Positions 43,776 to 52,414 of a stretch of DNA of 64,000 nt are shown piece after piece. Every line of letters begins with the position of its first letter. The first letter of the stretch is position 1. Below the pieces are notes generated by a model, which did no database searches, was not told the origin of the DNA, and worked only from the letters and a program-made list of their open reading frames with translations. The translations under genes and the position numbers were made by a program. Origin of the DNA: an uncultured Lachnospiraceae bacterium (GTDB lineage Bacteria > Bacillota > Clostridia > Lachnospirales > Lachnospiraceae); contig CANPZE010000007.1 in assembly GCA_947589315.1 (NCBI GenBank), forward strand, positions 1 through 64,000, written 5' to 3'.

Positions 43776-45008
43776 ATGGTTAAAAGCGAAGAGTCGTTAA
43801 AAGAACTGTTACAACACTATAACAGAGTGGTCGTATGCGGGCCCAGGGCCACAGTAACTATTATTTTAAGATGGTTCCGGCAGGAGGGCCTTCTGGAAAA
43901 GGTGATGGGAACCAGCCGTTTAGACAGCCGGAAGTCCCATACCACTTACCTGGAGTTAGAAGACAGGCCGTTGAATGAGTGGAGGCCCCAGCCGGATGCC
44001 GCCCTGCTGATGGTATGCCGGGATCCGGAAGAAAAGAGCCTTCTTCTGGAGAAGGCATGGCGTGGCTGGAGCGAGGAACAGATCGTGGATGTGGATTATC
44101 CCCTTCTTGCCTCTATGTCCTGGAGGGATCATGTAAAGTTAGATTTCCTCTGCGTTGGCTTTCCCAAGACAGGGACTACCTCCCTGCATGCGGCTTTACG
44201 CAAAAATAAAAGGATTTATTTGCCCAGGGAGAAGGAGACAAAATACGGCAATTGGAAGTATAGCTATCTGGACGCCCCGGAACGCTTCCGGGAAATGTAT
44301 TGCCAGAATATCCCCGAGGATAGTCTGTTTGGCGGGGTAGAGCCCAGTTATTTTCAAAAAGCCTCCTTTGTCTACGAGACTTACGGACCGGATGTAAAGC
44401 TGATCTTTATGCTGCGGAATCCGGCAGACGCTACCTATTCTTATTTTAAGATGATGATGCGGCGTAGTGTTGAAACAGAAATGAGGAAATACTATAGAAA
44501 ATACAGAAAATATTGTCCGGACATGTTCCAGGACTATATGCAGGATTTTACTTATTCTAACAAAGACCAGAGGTTCCAGTATGATATCTGGATTCGGGAA
44601 TATCTGAAATATTTCAGGAAAGAGCAGATGATGTTTCTTATTTTTGAAGAGGTGATCCGGGAACCGGAACGGATCCTGAATGAGGTGCAAAAATTTATCG
44701 GAGTGAAACCGAAAAAGTTTACAGAACTGCCTCATTCCAATTCCGGTAAGGAGGTTGCCAGGGACTATCTGTGCTACCGTATCAATGCCAAGCTTCAGCG
44801 GATGAAGCTCAACCGGAAGGAAGATGCGGATCCGAAGCAAAGAGAGCGTTTCCGGCAGTTTCAGAAGTGGGTGTGGAAATATACACTGATCGAAAACAAT
44901 GAGAAGATACCCGAGGCAGACAGGGAAGAATTGTTGGAATTTTATAAGCTTTCCATTCAGGAAACGGAAAGGCTGGTGGGTAAGAGCCTGGAAGGTCTAT
45001 GGTATTGA
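43776..45008 (+). CDS. Two-domain PAPS-type sulfotransferase (second paralogue)
   Basis: 410 residues. Same layout as its neighbour: a Rossmann-like N-terminal part (RVVVCGPRATVTIILRWFR) and a sulfotransferase domain with LDFLCVGFPKTGTTSLHAAL and LIFMLRNPADATYSYFKMMM, both PAPS motifs intact. The two proteins share RFQYxxWI, IFEEVIREPE-type and PHSNxGKEVxRxYL segments, showing an old tandem duplication with clear divergence; they may sulfate different positions. Weak start site (AAAGG). The 100-bp gap before it has no terminator. The next gene starts 23 bp later. Confidence 0.86.
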   Translation: MVKSEESLKELLQHYNRVVVCGPRATVTIILRWFRQEGLLEKVMGTSRLDSRKSHTTYLELEDRPLNEWRPQPDAALLMVCRDPEEKSLLLEKAWRGWSEEQIVDVDYPLLASMSWRDHVKLDFLCVGFPKTGTTSLHAALRKNKRIYLPREKETKYGNWKYSYLDAPERFREMYCQNIPEDSLFGGVEPSYFQKASFVYETYGPDVKLIFMLRNPADATYSYFKMMMRRSVETEMRKYYRKYRKYCPDMFQDYMQDFTYSNKDQRFQYDIWIREYLKYFRKEQMMFLIFEEVIREPERILNEVQKFIGVKPKKFTELPHSNSGKEVARDYLCYRINAKLQRMKLNRKEDADPKQRERFRQFQKWVWKYTLIENNEKIPEADREELLEFYKLSIQETERLVGKSLEGLWY

Positions 45009-45031
45009 CAGGAGAATATGAGGAGTGACCC

Positions 45032-46888
45032 ATGAGTTATGATGTTGCAATCAACCAATTAAAGATTGAAGGGAATAAGCTGGAACTGGCTGTCAGTGTG
45101 CGGGGGCAGTGGAACCACAAGGTGAGGGATCCCAAACTGACAGTAGTATTTGACAATGGAGAACAGAACAGAAGGCTGCCTCTCCGGGTGCGTTATTACC
45201 GGAAGCAGGAGGATGGGACCTTCTATCTGTTGGGATACAGCAATTACCTGGTATCCTTTTTGTTTTACCAACAGCCTAAGAATAAAAGCTTTCATCTTAG
45301 CCTGGAGCTGATCTATGGTACGGAATTAACTGAGAGGCTGCCCTTCCAGATTGATCTGGAAGACGAGCGGGCCCAGCAGATCCTGGAAATGTATACAAAG
45401 GATAAGGCGCTGGAGTATCAGGTCTCTTCAGAGGAAGGAGAAGAGGAGGAGCCGAAGGAGATCCTTTATGATATTGCCCAGGCATCGGATCGCCGCAGTG
45501 TGGTGTTCACAGCCAAACCGGGACAGGAGGCTAAATTTCTGGACCATCCGGTGCAGGACTGGATAAGGAAGCTGGCGGGCGGTCTTTGGAAGCTGATCCT
45601 TTTTGTAGTGTCTATCGGCCTGCTGCCCTTCTTCTTTGTGGAAGCCTTGCTGACGCTGGGCGGCTGCCTGCCCCGGCATAAGAATATCCCCGACAAGGGA
45701 ATCGTGTATATTCTGAAATATATGCGCTCCAAAATGGAGTGGTTCTCTGGCAAGAGAATAGGCATCCTTGCCGCCAAGCTGAGCTGTATGCAGATGGTCC
45801 ATTGGCTTGCCTGCCATCTGCCGCTGAAGAAGAATCGGATCGCATTTCTGTCCAATCGCCGGAATGACCTGAGCGGCAATTTTGAATTTGTCGATGTGCT
45901 GTTAAAAAAGAATCCCAAATGGGAGTTGAAATATGTTCTGGACAACCGGGAGATCAAGTATATGGGCTTTGCCAATATGCTGAAGATGGGATATTATCTG
46001 GGCAATGCCAAGGTGGTGCTGATTGATGATTACAATGAATTGTACTTTAAGCTGCCAAGGAGAGAGGGGACCAGTTTGATCCAGCTGTGGCATGCCTGCG
46101 GCGCATTTAAGACCTTTGGCTGCAGCCGTCTGGGACGGCCCGGCGGACAGGGACAGCGCAGCAAAAACCATAGAAGTTATTCTTATGCCACTGTCAGTTC
46201 CCAGAATATTGCCCGGTTCTATGCCGAGGGCTTTGGAATCTCACTGGAAAAAGTAGCGGCTACCGGGGTTCCCCGCACCGATGTCTTTTTTGATGAAGGA
46301 TACAAAAAGAAAGTAACAGAGGAATTTTACAGCGCTTATCCCCAACTGAAGGATAAGAAGATCCTGCTTTTTGCTCCCACTTTCCGGGGAAATGGAAAGC
46401 TCAGCGGCTATTATCCGGTTAATAAGCTGGATGTGAACCGGCTGTATGAGGATCTGCAGGAGGAATATGCGATCATTGTCAAGCACCATCCTTTTGTGCA
46501 GAACCGCTGCCCTATTAAGAAAAAATATAGGGATTACATCATTGATCTTTCTGAGAATTCAGAACTGAACGATCTGCTTTTTGTGACAGATGTACTGGTC
46601 ACAGACTATTCCTCTGTGGTATTTGAGGCCTCTTTACTGGACATACCGATCCTGCTTTATGCTTTTGACATGGAAGAATACATTTCCACGCGGGGCTTCT
46701 ATTTTGAATTTGAAGAAATGGCCCCAGGTAATATCCTCCATACCTATCAGGAGCTGGCAGATGCCATTGGTCGGCAGGATTGGCAGAAGGATAAGCTGGG
46801 GCAGTTCCGGGATTACTTCTTTGACCATCTGGATGGGAAATCTTCCCAGAGGACTGTGGAACTCATTGAAAGCTGCATGGAAGATTAA
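45032..46888 (+). CDS. CDP-glycerol:glycerophosphotransferase-family (TagF/TagB-like) polymer enzyme
   Basis: 618 residues. N-terminal beta-rich domain (about 1-110), an acidic linker (SSEEGEEEEPKE) and a membrane-associated hydrophobic segment (about 187-210, LILFVVSIGLLPFFFVEALL). The C-terminal GT-B-type domain has QLWHACGAFKTFG, FAPTFRG, VKHHPF and LVTDYSSVVFEA, the signatures of teichoic-acid glycerol/ribitol phosphotransferases. It probably builds or primes a poly(polyol-phosphate) chain at the inner membrane face. Directly follows two sulfotransferases, pointing to a sulfated surface polymer. It overlaps the convergent aroE by 4 bp at the tails. Confidence 0.85.
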   Translation: MSYDVAINQLKIEGNKLELAVSVRGQWNHKVRDPKLTVVFDNGEQNRRLPLRVRYYRKQEDGTFYLLGYSNYLVSFLFYQQPKNKSFHLSLELIYGTELTERLPFQIDLEDERAQQILEMYTKDKALEYQVSSEEGEEEEPKEILYDIAQASDRRSVVFTAKPGQEAKFLDHPVQDWIRKLAGGLWKLILFVVSIGLLPFFFVEALLTLGGCLPRHKNIPDKGIVYILKYMRSKMEWFSGKRIGILAAKLSCMQMVHWLACHLPLKKNRIAFLSNRRNDLSGNFEFVDVLLKKNPKWELKYVLDNREIKYMGFANMLKMGYYLGNAKVVLIDDYNELYFKLPRREGTSLIQLWHACGAFKTFGCSRLGRPGGQGQRSKNHRSYSYATVSSQNIARFYAEGFGISLEKVAATGVPRTDVFFDEGYKKKVTEEFYSAYPQLKDKKILLFAPTFRGNGKLSGYYPVNKLDVNRLYEDLQEEYAIIVKHHPFVQNRCPIKKKYRDYIIDLSENSELNDLLFVTDVLVTDYSSVVFEASLLDIPILLYAFDMEEYISTRGFYFEFEEMAPGNILHTYQELADAIGRQDWQKDKLGQFRDYFFDHLDGKSSQRTVELIESCMED

Positions 46889-47652
46889 GCCGTCTTCCCT
46901 GCGGCGATCTGCCGGACAATTTCCTGGATCCTGTCCTCTTCCAGGCTGGTATCCAGGAAGAATTCCACCGCATACAAGGCCTGGGCTACCAGCATTTCCA
47001 GGCCGGTCACGCCTTTGATCCCTAATTCCCTGGCCTGGGCAGTGAGCTTAGTCTCCAGGGGATTATAAATGATATCCAGGACAGCTTCACAGGAAGTAAA
47101 GGCGGCCAGATCCAGCGGGGAGGCATCTATATCAGGGAACATGCCTACCGGCGTGGTATTTACGATGATCTGGGCGTCTGTGTGGTTCTGATAGCAATCT
47201 TCATAAGTAATGGTTTTTTCACTGATACGCCGGGAGACCAGCAGGATCTCTCCGGCCTTTTCTTTTTTCAGGACGGCGGTTATTGCTTTCGAGGCCCCTC
47301 CATTTCCCAATACAAGACATTTTTTGCCTTCGATGGCAATCTGATTCTTCTTCACCATATAAAGGAAACCGGAAAAGTCAGTATTATGCCCGATCAGCCG
47401 CCCATTTCGGTTTACGATCGTATTGACGGCCCCAATGGCGCGGGCATTGTCGTCCAGTTCGTCCAGATAGGGGATCACTTCCTGCTTGTAAGGAATTGTT
47501 ACATTGATCGCCCGGAAATCACGTTGTTCCAGGAAGCTTTTCAGCTCCTGCCGGGGCAGGGGATGAAGGGTATAGGTATAGTCTGCCAGCTGTTCGTGGA
47601 TCTCTTTGGAAAAGCTGTGTCCCAGTTTTTCCCCAATCAGTCCGTATTCCAT
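46885..47652 (-). CDS. aroE: Shikimate 5-dehydrogenase
   Basis: 255 residues from the ATG at 47652, five bases after GGGAGG on the - strand; the track start at 47673 was rejected. Substrate residues in GLIGEKLGHSFSKEIH, NVTIPYK (catalytic Lys) and HNTDFSGF; NADP site LGNGGASKAI. Reduces 3-dehydroshikimate to shikimate, completing the step between aroD and aroK encoded 6 kb to the left. Divergent from spoIIIAA and tail-to-tail with the polymer enzyme gene. Confidence 0.95.
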   Translation of the reverse strand: MEYGLIGEKLGHSFSKEIHEQLADYTYTLHPLPRQELKSFLEQRDFRAINVTIPYKQEVIPYLDELDDNARAIGAVNTIVNRNGRLIGHNTDFSGFLYMVKKNQIAIEGKKCLVLGNGGASKAITAVLKKEKAGEILLVSRRISEKTITYEDCYQNHTDAQIIVNTTPVGMFPDIDASPLDLAAFTSCEAVLDIIYNPLETKLTAQARELGIKGVTGLEMLVAQALYAVEFFLDTSLEEDRIQEIVRQIAAGKTA

Positions 47653-47737
47653 AATAACCTCCCATGTATTCACATATTTTTTTCTATAATACCGTATTTC
47701 TTTTTAAATAGCAATTTTTCAAAGTTTCTCCCTTCCA

Positions 47738-47766
47738 GTCATTTTTAGAAAAAGCGGACATATATA
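47738..47766 (+). promoter_or_regulatory. Candidate sigma-E promoter of spoIIIAA
   Basis: GTCATTT about 14 bp before CATATATA (47759-47766) resembles the sigma-E -35/-10 pair (ATATT / CATACAT type). SpoIIIA operons are sigma-E-dependent in Bacillus. Transcription would begin near 47773, just at the AAGGAGG site, supporting TTG 47789 as the start codon. Confidence 0.45.
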
Positions 47767-47788
47767 TGGAATGAAGGAGGTGCTTGGC

Positions 47789-48784
47789 TTGAAGAAAGGA
47801 CAACATGATCACCGCAGGGAAGAGATCCTTCAGATCTTATCTGTACGCCTGCGGCGGATTCTGGAGTATGCGGATATAGACTATGCCCATCTGCAGGAAA
47901 TCCGGATCCGGATAGGGGCCCCTCTGATGATCCTGTACCGCGGAGAAGAATATTTCGTTACGGAAAAAGGAGGACTGGCCTCCCATCCGGCAGATGCGCA
48001 TACAGTCACATTGGCAGAGCTGCGGGAGACTATGGAGTTTGTCAGCAATTATTCCCTATATGCTTTTGAGGAAGAACTGCGCCACGGTTTTGTGACGATA
48101 CAGGGAGGGCACCGGGTAGGGGTAGCGGGAAAAATGATCGTGGAAAGGAATCAGATTAAGAGCATCCGCCATATTTCTTTTCTGAATATCCGGCTGGCCC
48201 ATCAGGTCCTGGGGTGCGCCGACAGGCTCCTGCCATATGTCCGGCGGGGGGACAGCCTGTATCACACATTGATCATTTCCCCTCCCCGCTGTGGCAAGAC
48301 TACTTTGCTGCGGGATATGATCCGGCAGCTATCCAACGGGGGAAATGGCTGTAAGGGGATGACAGTAGGGGTGGTAGATGAGCGTTCGGAGCTGGGAGCC
48401 TGCTATCTGGGACGGCCCCAAAATGACCTGGGCTGCCGGACCGATATACTGGATTGCTGTCCCAAGGAAGAGGGGATGATGATGCTGGTACGGTCTATGG
48501 CTCCCAAGGTGATCGCAGTAGATGAGATCGGCTCCCGGTCAGATGTGGAAGCTTTGGAATATGTGATGAATTGTGGCGTGCGGGTGGTGGCCACCGTTCA
48601 TGGGGACAGTATGGAAGACATTGAAAATAAACCGGTGATGGGACGTCTGGTAAAGGAACGGATTTTTCAACGCTATGTCCTTTTAGGGGGACAGGCAGGA
48701 AAGATCCAGGCTGTGTTTGACGAGCGGGGTTCTTGTCTGGCATGGGAAAAGGACTTTGCAGGAATGGGAGGCCGGGTATGCTAA
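47789..48784 (+). CDS. spoIIIAA: Stage III sporulation protein AA (ATPase)
   Basis: 331 residues from TTG 47789, eight bases after AAGGAGG; the ATG 47771 lies before that site. Secretion-type ATPase with Walker A SPPRCGKTTLLRDM, VVDERSELG and Walker B VIAVDEIGS. It is thought to power or organise the SpoIIIA-SpoIIQ channel linking mother cell and forespore. First gene of a complete eight-gene operon; spoIIIAB overlaps its end. Confidence 0.95.
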   Translation: MKKGQHDHRREEILQILSVRLRRILEYADIDYAHLQEIRIRIGAPLMILYRGEEYFVTEKGGLASHPADAHTVTLAELRETMEFVSNYSLYAFEEELRHGFVTIQGGHRVGVAGKMIVERNQIKSIRHISFLNIRLAHQVLGCADRLLPYVRRGDSLYHTLIISPPRCGKTTLLRDMIRQLSNGGNGCKGMTVGVVDERSELGACYLGRPQNDLGCRTDILDCCPKEEGMMMLVRSMAPKVIAVDEIGSRSDVEALEYVMNCGVRVVATVHGDSMEDIENKPVMGRLVKERIFQRYVLLGGQAGKIQAVFDERGSCLAWEKDFAGMGGRVC

Positions 48785-49305
48785 AGCTGGCAGGAGCCTG
48801 TCTGGTCATTGCCGGCGGGGCAGGGATCGGGTGGTATATGGCGCAGCTGTATGCGTTGCGGATCCGCCTGCTCCGGGAACTGAACCAGGCGATCCAATTA
48901 CTCTATGGGGAAATTGAATATGCGGCAACAGATATGGTAGAGATCTTATGGCTTCTGGGAGAACGAGGGGAATATTTCCGTCCTTTTTTTGGACAGGTTG
49001 CCCGGAGCCTGGAGGAGAGGAATGGGGAGCCATTGTATCATATCTGGGAACGGGAGGCAGACCGGCTGTCCAGGACAGGAGAGAACCGGCTGGCGTTCAC
49101 CAGAGAGGATATCCGCTTCCTGAAGGGGCTGGGGAAGAACCTGGGCAATGTGGACAGAGCGACCCAGCTTCATACCTTGGGGTCTTTTCAGAGACAGTTG
49201 GAAGGGATGATCGCACAGGCGGAAGAAAGCTGCCGGGGACAGGCAAAAATATGCCGGGTAGTGGGAACGGTAGGCGGACTTCTGACAGCGGTGCTGCTGT
49301 TCTGA
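48778..49305 (+). CDS. spoIIIAB: Stage III sporulation protein AB
   Basis: 175 residues from ATG 48778 (GGGAGG upstream), overlapping the spoIIIAA stop. GspF-like protein with an N-terminal membrane segment (LAGACLVIAGGAGIGWYMA), a central helical cytoplasmic-type region, and a C-terminal membrane segment (VVGTVGGLLTAVLLF). Part of the mother-cell side of the SpoIIIA-Q channel. Confidence 0.9.
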   Translation: MLKLAGACLVIAGGAGIGWYMAQLYALRIRLLRELNQAIQLLYGEIEYAATDMVEILWLLGERGEYFRPFFGQVARSLEERNGEPLYHIWEREADRLSRTGENRLAFTREDIRFLKGLGKNLGNVDRATQLHTLGSFQRQLEGMIAQAEESCRGQAKICRVVGTVGGLLTAVLLF

Positions 49306-49374
49306 ACGGCCGCTCCGGCTGGCGGGCCCGGGCCTGCAGCAACGCTGAAAATATGTGCAAGAATGGGGATAAGG

Positions 49375-49575
49375 ATGAGTATTGATCTGATATTTAGGAT
49401 TGCGGCGGTGGGAATCCTGGTGTCTGTACTGGGACAGGTATTAAAACATGCCGGCAGGGATGAACAGGCTTTTCTTGTCAGCCTGTCCGGCCTGATCCTG
49501 GTGCTGCTCTGGGTTGTACCGTACATACTGGAATTGTTTGAGACGATTCAGAGGCTTTTTGCTCTGGGAGGATAA
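49375..49575 (+). CDS. spoIIIAC: Stage III sporulation protein AC
   Basis: 66 residues from ATG 49375 (MSIDLIFRIAAVGILVSVLGQVLKHAG... is the family start; the in-frame 49363 ATG is less likely). Two membrane helices. Small integral membrane component of the channel, fused or adjacent to SpoIIIAD in all operons of this type. Confidence 0.92.
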   Translation: MSIDLIFRIAAVGILVSVLGQVLKHAGRDEQAFLVSLSGLILVLLWVVPYILELFETIQRLFALGG

Positions 49576-49587
49576 GGAGGTGGGGGC

Positions 49588-49965
49588 TTGCAGAAGGTGG
49601 CAGTCATTGGCGTGATGGGGGTATTTCTGGCCATCCTGCTGAAAAAGGAACGAGGGGAATTCGCCATGTTGGTCATTATGGGAGCCTGTCTGCTGATCGC
49701 CTCCCTGGCGCTGGATAAGATCCAGGATATTCTGGCTCTGTTCCGCCGGCTGAAGGGGTATATGGAGGATGGGAATATCTATCTGGCCATCCTGCTGAAA
49801 ATGGTGGGGATTACCTATGTGGCAGAGTTCGGATCCAATCTATGCCGGGATGTGGGGTATCAGGCAGTAGCGGAGCAGATCACCTTTTATGGGAAATTAA
49901 TGATCCTGGCCGTGAGCATTCCCATAATGACTACATTGCTGGATACCCTGGAGAATTTCTGGTAA
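49588..49965 (+). CDS. spoIIIAD: Stage III sporulation protein AD
   Basis: 125 residues from TTG 49588, which follows AAGGAGGTGGGGGC. Membrane protein with about four hydrophobic stretches (AVIGVMGVFLAILL, MLVIMGACLLIASLAL, LAILLKMVGITYVA, LMILAVSIPIMTTLL). The conserved ITYVAEFGSNLCRDVGY block is present. Confidence 0.93.
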   Translation: MQKVAVIGVMGVFLAILLKKERGEFAMLVIMGACLLIASLALDKIQDILALFRRLKGYMEDGNIYLAILLKMVGITYVAEFGSNLCRDVGYQAVAEQITFYGKLMILAVSIPIMTTLLDTLENFW

Positions 49966-50000
49966 TTAACAGGCAATGGAAAGCGAGGAAAGAGGGCTAT

Positions 50001-51050
50001 ATGGAGGAAGATTTTCTGGAAGAACTTTCTACGGAAGAGATCCAGAGTATGATGGATGGGATACTGCAGGACAATAGCTTTGATTTTGCAGGATATGTGG
50101 AAGGGCTGGTGAACGGAAGCCAGAAGGTGTCCTTTCTGGATGTCATGCGCCAGCTGTTCCGGGGACTTGCGCAAAATATGTTCCAGGAGAAAAAGATGAT
50201 CATCTATCTTCTGCTGATCGTAGTGGTCGGAGCGGTATTTTCTAATTTTTCTAAATTATTTCAGGGAAAGCAGGTATCCCAGAGCGCTTTTTATGCCGTA
50301 TATCTTTTATTTTTTGCGGTGCTGGCCGCCTCCTTCTCCCAGGTCAGCCAGATTGCCGCAGACACTATGGGACAGATGCTGGATTTTACCAAGGTGCTGC
50401 TGCCCGCCTATTTTCTCAGCATGTCTTTTTCCCATGGCAGTATGGCGGCGGGGGCATACTACGAATTTACGCTGGCAGTGATCACATTAGCAGACTTTGT
50501 GCTGGTGACCTTTGCCCTGCCCGCCGTCCACTTATATTTTTTCCTTCAGGTAGCCAATCAGCTGAGCGAGGAGGACATGTTCTCCAAAATGGCAGAGCTG
50601 ATCCGGGATTGTCTTCGTCTGGCCATAAAGACCATGTTTGGCATCGTAATGGGAATGAATGTGGTCCAGGGGCTGATCGTGCCAGTAACGGCGCAGGTGA
50701 AAAATATGGCCGTTGTGAAGGCTGGCAGCGCCATTCCCGGTGTGGGCAATACCATCGGATCTGTGACAGAGACGGTACTCTGCGCCGCCACCCTGGTGAA
50801 GAATGCAGTGGGTGTCACCGGCGTGGTCGTAGTGTTCCTGATCTGTGCCGCCCCCGTCCTGCGGATGCTCACCAGCCAGCTTTTGTATCAGGGGATCACC
50901 GCCCTGGTACAGCCGGTATCGGATAAAAGACTGCTGTCCTGTCTTGGCGGCACGGTGGAAGCCATCCGGCTTCTCGTATATATCGTGGGAACAGGAGGGA
51001 TGCTGTTCGTCTCTTCCATCGCCATCATCAGCGCCATGACAGGCAATTGA
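50001..51050 (+). CDS. spoIIIAE: Stage III sporulation protein AE
   Basis: 349 residues from ATG 50001 (GAGGAAAGAGGG upstream). Six or more membrane segments with the conserved TMGQMLDFTKVLLPAYFLSM and GAGSAIPGVGNT-type (AGSAIPGVGNTIGSVTETVL) blocks. Bacillus SpoIIIAE is about 400 residues and starts with a signal-like sequence; here the protein begins with an acidic soluble stretch (MEEDFLEELSTEEIQ) and no signal. Polytopic core of the channel. Confidence 0.93.
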   Translation: MEEDFLEELSTEEIQSMMDGILQDNSFDFAGYVEGLVNGSQKVSFLDVMRQLFRGLAQNMFQEKKMIIYLLLIVVVGAVFSNFSKLFQGKQVSQSAFYAVYLLFFAVLAASFSQVSQIAADTMGQMLDFTKVLLPAYFLSMSFSHGSMAAGAYYEFTLAVITLADFVLVTFALPAVHLYFFLQVANQLSEEDMFSKMAELIRDCLRLAIKTMFGIVMGMNVVQGLIVPVTAQVKNMAVVKAGSAIPGVGNTIGSVTETVLCAATLVKNAVGVTGVVVVFLICAAPVLRMLTSQLLYQGITALVQPVSDKRLLSCLGGTVEAIRLLVYIVGTGGMLFVSSIAIISAMTGN

Positions 51051-51081
51051 GAAAACATCGTCTGTGGAAGGAGGAGTATCA

Positions 51082-51705
51082 GTGGAAGAGTGGATCCGGA
51101 ATATATTGGTGTATGTGATATTATCAGCGCTGCTGCGGGGGCTGATATCCAATCAGTCCTATCTTGGCTTTTACCAGTTTACCAGCGGGATGATCCTGCT
51201 TTTGCTGCTGGCCCATCCGCTGCTCTCGTTGGGCAAGCTGGATGGCCAGTGGTACCAGAAGCTGGAGCAGAACCTGTTCCAGGCCGACACGGACCAGATC
51301 CAAGAGGAGCTTTCCGTAGCAGATAGGAAATTTCAGGACATCCTTCAGTCAGAGTATGAACAAAAAATAGAAGAGCAGATCCGGGAACTGGCCAGGGAGC
51401 AGGGAAAGGAAGTGGCTTCGGCAGACATTTCCTGGGAGAAGGGGCAGGACGGCGCTTTGACGGTATCCGGGCTGGAGGTATGCCTGGGACAGGAAAGGCC
51501 TGTCAGGGCGGCCGCAGCCATACAGGGCAGTCCTCTTCCCCAGATTGGGCAGATACAGATCGGTGGGGAAACAGAAGGGGAGGAAGGGGAAGAAAAAGCG
51601 ATAGAAGAGGAGGGGCGGAAGGAGGACCGGCAAATGGAAAAGGCCATCTGCAGGCAATTTGGCTGGAAAAGGAAGGATGTTACAGTATGGAAGATTCAGG
51701 AATAG
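51082..51705 (+). CDS. spoIIIAF: Stage III sporulation protein AF
   Basis: 207 residues from GTG 51082, five bases after AAGGAGGAG; the track GTG at 51064 precedes that site. Two N-terminal membrane helices (VYVILSALLRGLI, GMILLLLLAHPLLSL) and a soluble C-terminal domain with the family end CRQFGWKRKDVTVW. A long acidic insert (GGETEGEEGEEKAIEEEGRKE) interrupts the soluble domain. Confidence 0.9.
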   Translation: MEEWIRNILVYVILSALLRGLISNQSYLGFYQFTSGMILLLLLAHPLLSLGKLDGQWYQKLEQNLFQADTDQIQEELSVADRKFQDILQSEYEQKIEEQIRELAREQGKEVASADISWEKGQDGALTVSGLEVCLGQERPVRAAAAIQGSPLPQIGQIQIGGETEGEEGEEKAIEEEGRKEDRQMEKAICRQFGWKRKDVTVWKIQE

Positions 51706-51718
51706 AGAGGGGGCTCCC

Positions 51719-52342
51719 ATGGGGATATGGAGAAGGAAAGAAGAAGGGGAGAATAGAAAAAAAATTACGTTGCAGGAGATCGGGCTTCCCCGGCTGATTA
51801 TTATCGTACTTGCGGGAATCTTTCTGTTGGTATTTTCCTTTCCGGCAAAAAAATCCCCCAACAGGGAAGAGGCGGGAGAGACGCAGAAAGAGACGGAGAG
51901 TGCGGAGAAGCTGGCCGGCGGGGAAGGAGGGGTCTGGCAGGCGGCAAGCCAATATGCCCGCCAGCAGGAGGAACAATTAGAAAAGGTATTAGGGGAAGTA
52001 GAGGGGGTGGGAAAGGTGAATGTAATGATCACGCTGGCTTCCTCGGAGGAGAGGATCCCCCTGAATAATGAAACGCTTTCCCAGGATACTACCCAGGAGA
52101 AGGATAGCGCTGGCGGCAGCCGGGATAATACCAGCTATCAGAAGCAGGAGGAGCCGGTGATGATCCAGGGGCAGGAGGGAGACCAGCCATATATCATCCA
52201 GCTCCAGGCGCCGGTGGTAGAGGGTGTGGTAGTGGTGGCGCAGGGGGCAGGGAAGGGAACTGTGGATACGGAAATTATTCAGGCAGTAGAGGCATTATTC
52301 CCTATAGAGTCTCATAAGATTAAAGTAATGAAAATGAACTAG
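51719..52342 (+). CDS. spoIIIAG: Stage III sporulation protein AG
   Basis: 207 residues from ATG 51719 (GAGAGGGGG upstream). One membrane anchor (LIIIVLAGIFLLVFSF) and an intermembrane domain of the ring-building motif type (LEKVLGEVEGVGKVNVMITL ... GVVVVAQGAGKGTVDTEIIQAV). In Bacillus SpoIIIAG forms a large ring in the space between the two membranes. Confidence 0.93.
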   Translation: MGIWRRKEEGENRKKITLQEIGLPRLIIIVLAGIFLLVFSFPAKKSPNREEAGETQKETESAEKLAGGEGGVWQAASQYARQQEEQLEKVLGEVEGVGKVNVMITLASSEERIPLNNETLSQDTTQEKDSAGGSRDNTSYQKQEEPVMIQGQEGDQPYIIQLQAPVVEGVVVVAQGAGKGTVDTEIIQAVEALFPIESHKIKVMKMN

Positions 52343-52414
52343 CGTACTGCGCTAGTGTGCTGACGCAGGACAGGAAGGCCTGCAGATCATGCAGTACAGG
52401 AATGGAGGGATATC

